Below are positions 21,046 through 24,466 of a DNA stretch of 24,466 bases, in pieces (within the stretch, counting starts at the first letter, position 1; each line of letters starts with the position of its first letter). Location: the IMG/VR virus record IMGVR_UViG_3300042447_001515, positions 1-24,466 of that record; one strand, written 5' to 3'. The notes below the pieces were generated by a model that worked only from the letters and a program-made list of their open reading frames with translations, did not search any database and was not told the origin of the DNA. Source of the stretch: a virus. The translations under genes and the position numbers were made by a program.

Positions 21046-21717
21046 ATGAAAAATGTAGAAAATAAAGAAAAGCTCCTATCGGAGCTTCTGAGCCAAAACG
21101 GAAGTTTTGACTCAGGGTTAATAATAGGGGTTTCAGGTTTTGCAAGATGCGGGAAAAATACACTTGCTGAAATATTATCTCAATACTCTAGTCACCTTGG
21201 CTTGAGCACTAAAATGTTTTCGTTTGCCTACGCACTAAGGCAGGATTTAAATTCATTTTGCAAAGAAAAATTTGGAATCTCCTCTTTCACAGAGGACAAT
21301 CTTGACAAAGGTAAGATAAGGAGTATACTGATTGCGTACGGTCAATCACAAAGGGCGCTAAGCGAAGGAAGCTATTGGTGGAAAAAGCTAATGCCAGAAA
21401 TAAATTCATTTTTTTCTTCTGGTGGAAATGTAGCAATTATTTCTGATCTTAGATTTAAAGAATACGGATTTGACGAAGTAGACTTTATCAGATCTTATGC
21501 CAATTCCCTTATAATCACCTTGACCAGAGTGTGCGAAGATGGAACCTTTATCTCTCCAGCTCACGAATCAGAAAGTGAAAATTTTCCCAAAATAGCATCA
21601 AACGCAGATCTTAATTTAACTTGGAAAACAGTATCAAAAGAAGAGAACTCAATAATTTTTGAGTCAATTCCAGCAATAAATACACTAGACAGAAAACTAA
21701 AGGAGACATTCAAATGA
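21046..21717 (+). CDS. Deoxynucleoside monophosphate kinase
   Basis: A 223-aa P-loop kinase. LIIGVSGFARCGKNTLAEILS contains Walker A G31-FARC-GKN-T39; the SG-AR-GK-T form is typical of phage dNMP kinases such as T4 gp1. Later motifs are ILIAYGQSQRALSEGSYWWKKL (residues about 91-112, LID/substrate region), NVAIISDLRFKEYGFDEVD (Asp-Arg after a strand, substrate-binding) and LIITLTRV. It phosphorylates deoxynucleoside monophosphates to diphosphates for the phage DNA precursor pool. It overlaps the sigma factor gene by four bases and is the first gene of the rightward block, preceded by a near-leaderless promoter. nrdB further right belongs to the same pathway. Confidence 0.85.
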   Translation: MKNVENKEKLLSELLSQNGSFDSGLIIGVSGFARCGKNTLAEILSQYSSHLGLSTKMFSFAYALRQDLNSFCKEKFGISSFTEDNLDKGKIRSILIAYGQSQRALSEGSYWWKKLMPEINSFFSSGGNVAIISDLRFKEYGFDEVDFIRSYANSLIITLTRVCEDGTFISPAHESESENFPKIASNADLNLTWKTVSKEENSIIFESIPAINTLDRKLKETFK

Positions 21718-22307
21718 AAACACACGAACAAGATTTAATAGAAGCCGCTAAAAATGGAGATAGTGACTCAGCAAAAACCTTAATAGAAATGCACAGCGGA
21801 ATATGCATGGAGGTATTCAAAAAATATACATACAATTCTGCGTGTCCATCATTTGTAAAAGATGATATCCTATCAAGCAAAGACTTCATTATTTTTAACT
21901 CCATTAGGTCATTTGATCCATCTCACGGAAGTAAATTCTCAACATGGCTCGCCAATCAGGCGCGTTATTATTGCCTGAATAGTATAAATAAAAATAAAAA
22001 AAATATACCATCCCAAGCTGATCTTTTTATAGAAAATAAATCTGGCGAAGATGGCGAAATGTCAACAGATTTAAAAAATAGAGAAAAGGAAGAGTTCAAG
22101 ATTGAAAACATAGATAAAATTAAAAATATTCTAAACTCTCTGTCGAATGAAAAAATTAAAAAAGTAATTGAGAAAAAGTACCTATCTAATAAAGATGCCA
22201 CCTACACTGACATTGCAGAAGAAATGGGCGTTACAATTCAAACAGTAATAAATTGGCATAATAAATTTATAAAATTTGCAAAAAATAACATAAAATACAT
22301 TGACTAA
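21714..22307 (+). CDS. Phage sigma factor (sigma-70 family)
   Basis: A 197-aa sigma-like protein. Region 2 is visible at about residues 25-95, with FNSIRSFDPSHGSKFSTWLANQARYYCLN, the region 2.3-2.4 signature (FDP-G--F-TW----R) used for -10 recognition and melting. Region 4 is at about 137-190 with a helix-turn-helix YTDIAEEMGVTIQTVINWHNKF for -35 or activator contact. Region 1 and most of region 3 are absent, replaced by a charged linker (103-133). This matches late or middle phage sigma factors that redirect host RNA polymerase. The start has a clear GGAG eight bases upstream and is coupled to the kinase gene (four-base overlap). Which of the promoters it reads cannot be told from sequence alone. 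Confidence 0.83.
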   Translation: MKTHEQDLIEAAKNGDSDSAKTLIEMHSGICMEVFKKYTYNSACPSFVKDDILSSKDFIIFNSIRSFDPSHGSKFSTWLANQARYYCLNSINKNKKNIPSQADLFIENKSGEDGEMSTDLKNREKEEFKIENIDKIKNILNSLSNEKIKKVIEKKYLSNKDATYTDIAEEMGVTIQTVINWHNKFIKFAKNNIKYID

Positions 22308-22338
22308 AAATAAAAAATAGACAAATATAAGACTTCAT

Positions 22339-22629
22339 ATGGAAAATAAAAATAAAGAAATTGGCGCACTTTGGGAAAAAACATCCAAAGCTGGAAACAA
22401 ATTCAAGACTGGATACGTTCAACTTGAAAATGGAGAAAGACTCGAAGTTGTGGTATTTACAAATCAATACAAGAAGCCTGGCGATAATACTCCAGATCTA
22501 AGGATCTATCTATCAGAGCAAAAAGGAGCAGTTCAAGACAAGGTTTCGACAAAGTCGGTGACAAAAGAATCAAGCCAAGCCCAGGTTGCAGCAACCTCGC
22601 AAGAAGATTCTGACGAGATTCCTTTCTAA
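22339..22629 (+). CDS. Small DUF736-like protein with SSB-like C-terminal tip
   Basis: A 96-aa protein. Residues 5-60 (IGALWEKTSKAGNKFKTGYVQLENGERLEVVVFTNQY, then PDLRIYLSEQ) match the small beta-rich pattern 'IGALW--TSK-G--F--G-----G----V-VF-N-----PD--IY' that I associate with DUF736-like proteins. A Ser/Gln/Thr-rich linker (63-90) leads to an acidic tip D92-E-I-P-F96, like the SSB C-terminal tail that recruits replication and repair proteins. No OB-fold ssDNA-binding residues can be identified, so it need not be an SSB. A TATAAG seven bases before the ATG, with TTGACT 20 bases further upstream, may be its promoter. It ends one base before the glycosyltransferase ATG. Confidence 0.75.
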   Translation: MENKNKEIGALWEKTSKAGNKFKTGYVQLENGERLEVVVFTNQYKKPGDNTPDLRIYLSEQKGAVQDKVSTKSVTKESSQAQVAATSQEDSDEIPF

Positions 22630-22630
22630 T

Positions 22631-23716
22631 ATGTCTAACCTATCCCTAGAGTTGCCTATAAACGGACTTTCTTTTGGAAATTGTGCTGTCGGCTTGTTAA
22701 GCGCCCTTAAACAAAGGGATTGTAACCCAATTCTTTTTTCAATCGGCGAAAAGGCTGATCTGTCGTCCTTTGACAAGCTCGGCTTAGAATTTTACGACTG
22801 GCTCAAAAAAATCTCAAACGAGTCTGAGGCTAGACACTCTAGGGATAATCCCATTTTAAAATTGTGGCATATTAGCGGATCGCTATCGTCACTATCTAGG
22901 GATCAAAGTCTTTTTACATTTTATGAATTGGACTCTCCTACCAAAACAGAAATAAATATCTTAAAAAATCAAAAAAGCATAATTGTCTCCTCCAATTATA
23001 CGAAGTCGGTATTTGAATCAGTTGGACTAACGAATGTTCATTTTGCACCTCTTGGATTTGATAATCTTCACTTTCACAAGAAAGACAAAAAACAAGACGA
23101 CAAGATTACATTTTCACTCTTTGGAAAGCTTGAGCGTCGGAAACAGCATCACAAGGTATTGCAAAGCTGGGCGAAGAAATATGGCAATAATAATAAGTAC
23201 CAATTAAACTGCGCCATTCAAAATCCATTTCTAGATCAAAATCAACAAAACCAAGCAATTTCAAATATTCTTGAGGGTAAAAATTATTTTAATATCAATT
23301 TCTTGGCTTTTATGCCAACCAATTCGTTATACAATGATTTCCTAAATTATTCTGATATTGCGATAGCGATGTCCTCCGGCGAAGGGTGGGGGCTTCCAGA
23401 ATTCCAAAGCGTTTGTCTTGGCAAGCATGCCGTAGTATTGAATGCACATGCATATAAAGATTGGGCTAACTCTGAAAACTCAGTGCTCGTTCAACCAAGT
23501 GGCAAAATTGAAGCGTATGATGGAATCTTTTTTAGAAAAGGTCTTGAATTTAATCAAGGAAGCTATTTTGACTGGAATGCTGACGATTTTATTTCCGCTT
23601 GCGAAGAGGCAGAGAAAAGATTTTTAGCTAATTCAATTAACGAAAATGGACTAAAATTATCTGAAAAATTTACTTGGTCAAACTCCCTCGATCACGTGTT
23701 GAAAGCAATAGAGTAA
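22631..23716 (+). CDS. GT4-family glycosyltransferase
   Basis: A 361-aa GT-B glycosyltransferase. I start at the ATG at 22631, one base after the upstream stop; an upstream in-frame ATG would overlap the SSB-like gene by 45 bases. The N-terminal half has LPINGLSFGNCAVGLLSAL (8-26) and SIIVSSNYTKSVFESVGL (116-133). The C-terminal half has FSLFGKLERRKQHHKVLQSW (161-180) and the sugar-nucleotide site SSGEGWGLPEFQSVCLG (248-264), where the EGWGLPE glutamates are the family signature. It transfers a sugar from an activated donor to an unknown acceptor: host surface glycan, phage protein or modified DNA. It is distinct from the leftward-block enzymes at 6669-9935, giving at least three GT modules in this window. 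Confidence 0.85.
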   Translation: MSNLSLELPINGLSFGNCAVGLLSALKQRDCNPILFSIGEKADLSSFDKLGLEFYDWLKKISNESEARHSRDNPILKLWHISGSLSSLSRDQSLFTFYELDSPTKTEINILKNQKSIIVSSNYTKSVFESVGLTNVHFAPLGFDNLHFHKKDKKQDDKITFSLFGKLERRKQHHKVLQSWAKKYGNNNKYQLNCAIQNPFLDQNQQNQAISNILEGKNYFNINFLAFMPTNSLYNDFLNYSDIAIAMSSGEGWGLPEFQSVCLGKHAVVLNAHAYKDWANSENSVLVQPSGKIEAYDGIFFRKGLEFNQGSYFDWNADDFISACEEAEKRFLANSINENGLKLSEKFTWSNSLDHVLKAIE

Positions 23717-23720
23717 TAAA

Positions 23721-24116
23721 ATGCCTATTTATTTATATAAAAATCCAGAAACCGAAGACGTGATTGAAGTTCTTCAGGGCATCAATGAGGCTCATGAATT
23801 TTCACAAAATGGAATTAAATTCGAAAGAGTTTTTTGCATTCCAAATGTTTCTGTCGATTCTAGAATCGACCCGTACAACTCAAAAAGCTTCGTTGAGAAA
23901 ACAAGAAATAAAAAAGGCACAATCGGAGATCTCTTAAAAGAAAGCCAAGAACTTTCAGAAAGAAGAGGCGGCGAAAAATCCGATCCTATTAAAAATCAAT
24001 TTTATAAAAATTACGAAAAAGAAAAGGGAGTCAGACACTCTAGCCAAATAGCTAACGAAAAAACTCAAAAAGCTAAAGAGAAGCTCAAAAAAATTGGAAT
24101 CTCTATAGAGAATTAG
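23721..24116 (+). CDS. FmdB-like small protein lacking zinc cysteines
   Basis: A 131-aa protein whose start, MPIYLYKNPETEDVIEVLQGINEAHEFSQNGIKFERVF, matches the FmdB-type zinc-ribbon N-terminus (MP-Y-Y----CG--FE) in pattern but has no paired cysteines: only Cys39 is visible. Related cysteine-poor versions occur in phages of marine bacteria. The rest is basic and helical (LKESQELSERRGGEKSDPIKNQF, then lysine-rich end). It may bind DNA or a partner protein; the annotation 'regulator' in databases is not backed by data I can cite. It follows the GT gene after four bases. A palindrome TCTCTATAGAGA (24100-24111) overlaps its last codons. Confidence 0.75.
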   Translation: MPIYLYKNPETEDVIEVLQGINEAHEFSQNGIKFERVFCIPNVSVDSRIDPYNSKSFVEKTRNKKGTIGDLLKESQELSERRGGEKSDPIKNQFYKNYEKEKGVRHSSQIANEKTQKAKEKLKKIGISIEN

Positions 24117-24161
24117 AGAATACACGCGTTTTTTTATTAGTTTTCTAAAATTTTAACTTCA

Positions 24162-24190
24162 TTGACACGACCTTAAAAATCGTGTAATTT
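24162..24190 (+). promoter_or_regulatory. Promoter TTGACA-N17-TAATTT with inverted repeat, before nrdB
   Basis: TTGACA (24162-24167), 17-base spacer, TAATTT (24185-24190) reading on TC, one base from the TAnnTTTG box. An inverted repeat ACACGA (24165-24170) / TCGTGT (24180-24185) overlaps the -35 and the start of the -10, a natural operator position; as RNA it would also make a 6-bp stem followed by AATTTT. The -10 ends 19 bases before the nrdB ATG. Confidence 0.55.
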
Positions 24191-24209
24191 TCCATTACTG
24201 TACAAAAAT

Positions 24210-24466
24210 ATGGAAAATAAAACTGTGAAAATATTCGACGAAGTAATCCCTCTCAAGCCAGATTTTTATCCATGGTCTAAGGATTTCATTTTGGCAATGC
24301 ACAACGGGTTTTGGACAGACGCAGAATTCAATTTTCAGTCAGATTTACATGATTTTAAAGTAAATCTCTCAGAGAGAGAAAGAGAAATCATTATTAGATC
24401 TCTCTCAACAATAGGTCAACTAGAAATTTCTGTTAAAAAATTTTGGGCTAAGCTTGGCGACAATTT
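24210..24466 (+). CDS. nrdB: Ribonucleotide reductase class I small subunit (partial)
   Basis: The first 85 codons of a class I ribonucleotide reductase beta subunit, cut by the right edge. The family's N-terminal pattern is clear: YPWSKDFILAMHNGFWTDAEF (20-40), DLHDFKVNLSEREREIIIRSL (45-65) and STIGQLEISVKKFW (66-79), where Glu72 aligns with the first metal-ligand position of NrdB (an Asp in E. coli). The enzyme makes deoxynucleotides from ribonucleotides with the large subunit, not seen here and presumably further right. Together with the dNMP kinase it serves DNA precursor supply. The upstream gap (24117-24209) holds a TTGACA promoter with an overlapping inverted repeat. Confidence 0.88.
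   Translation, partial: MENKTVKIFDEVIPLKPDFYPWSKDFILAMHNGFWTDAEFNFQSDLHDFKVNLSEREREIIIRSLSTIGQLEISVKKFWAKLGDN

Noticed and set aside
22300-22331. TTGACT and TATAAG before the SSB-like gene as a standard promoter.
   Set aside because: Spacer is 20 bases, outside the 16-17 seen at the other sites; kept only as an outlier in the promoter finding.
24100-24111. Palindrome TCTCTATAGAGA at the end of the FmdB-like gene.
   Set aside because: Lies in coding sequence, leaves only a 4-bp stem with a TATA loop and has no following T-run.

Overview
The window is a very AT-rich, gene-dense piece of a double-stranded DNA tailed-phage genome, or a prophage or large lytic phage assembled from a metagenome. 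The phage assignment rests on its gene set: a self-contained replisome (RecA/UvsX-like recombinase, DnaB-type helicase, Toprim primase, DNA polymerase III alpha in two pieces, DEDDh exonuclease, RecB-like nuclease), a dNMP kinase, a ribonucleotide reductase small subunit, a diverged sigma factor, a T4 Rnl1-like RNA ligase, a tRNA-Gly, and many small overlapping ORFs of unknown function. No virion structural, packaging or lysis genes are visible. Most start codons lack a Shine-Dalgarno sequence, the genome is AT-rich, one promoter has a Bacteroidota-type -7 box (TAnnTTTG), and the tRNA-Gly has A73. Together these suggest, but do not prove, a Bacteroidota (flavobacterium-like) host.

Layout. Two divergent gene blocks separate at a 309-base non-coding region (20737-21045). 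Everything to the left is on the minus strand. In transcription order it holds: a small membrane protein, a 59-aa Cys-rich protein, a 120-aa protein, RecA, a Vsr/DUF559-like nuclease, an 88-aa protein, DnaB helicase, primase, a PD-(D/E)XK nuclease, a stand-alone PHP domain, a DnaQ-like exonuclease, the Pol III alpha catalytic part, a possible ssDNA-binding protein, two glycosyltransferase genes, a possible annealing protein, a macrodomain-like protein, tRNA-Gly(UCC), small unknowns, a metallophosphoesterase, a papain-like lipoprotein, an Rnl1-like RNA ligase, and unknowns to the left edge. To the right, on the plus strand: dNMP kinase, sigma factor, a small protein with an SSB-like tail, a GT4 glycosyltransferase, an FmdB-like protein and the start of nrdB.

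How it fits together. The left block supplies DNA synthesis and recombination, then surface or DNA glycosylation, then what may be an RNA and nucleotide repair set (tRNA, phosphoesterase, RNA ligase, macrodomain-like protein). The right block supplies nucleotides and a transcription specificity factor.

Most notable points: (1) Pol III alpha is split into a PHP gene and a polymerase gene with the proofreading exonuclease gene between them. (2) A GT9 glycosyltransferase fold is split across two genes lying in one reading frame, separated by a single TAA. (3) Almost every gap longer than 30 bases has a TTGAC-N16/17-TAnnnn promoter whose -10 box usually ends only 6-12 bases before the start codon, implying leaderless or near-leaderless mRNAs in a largely Shine-Dalgarno-free genome. 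(4) A G+C-rich, structured non-coding island sits at the divergence point.
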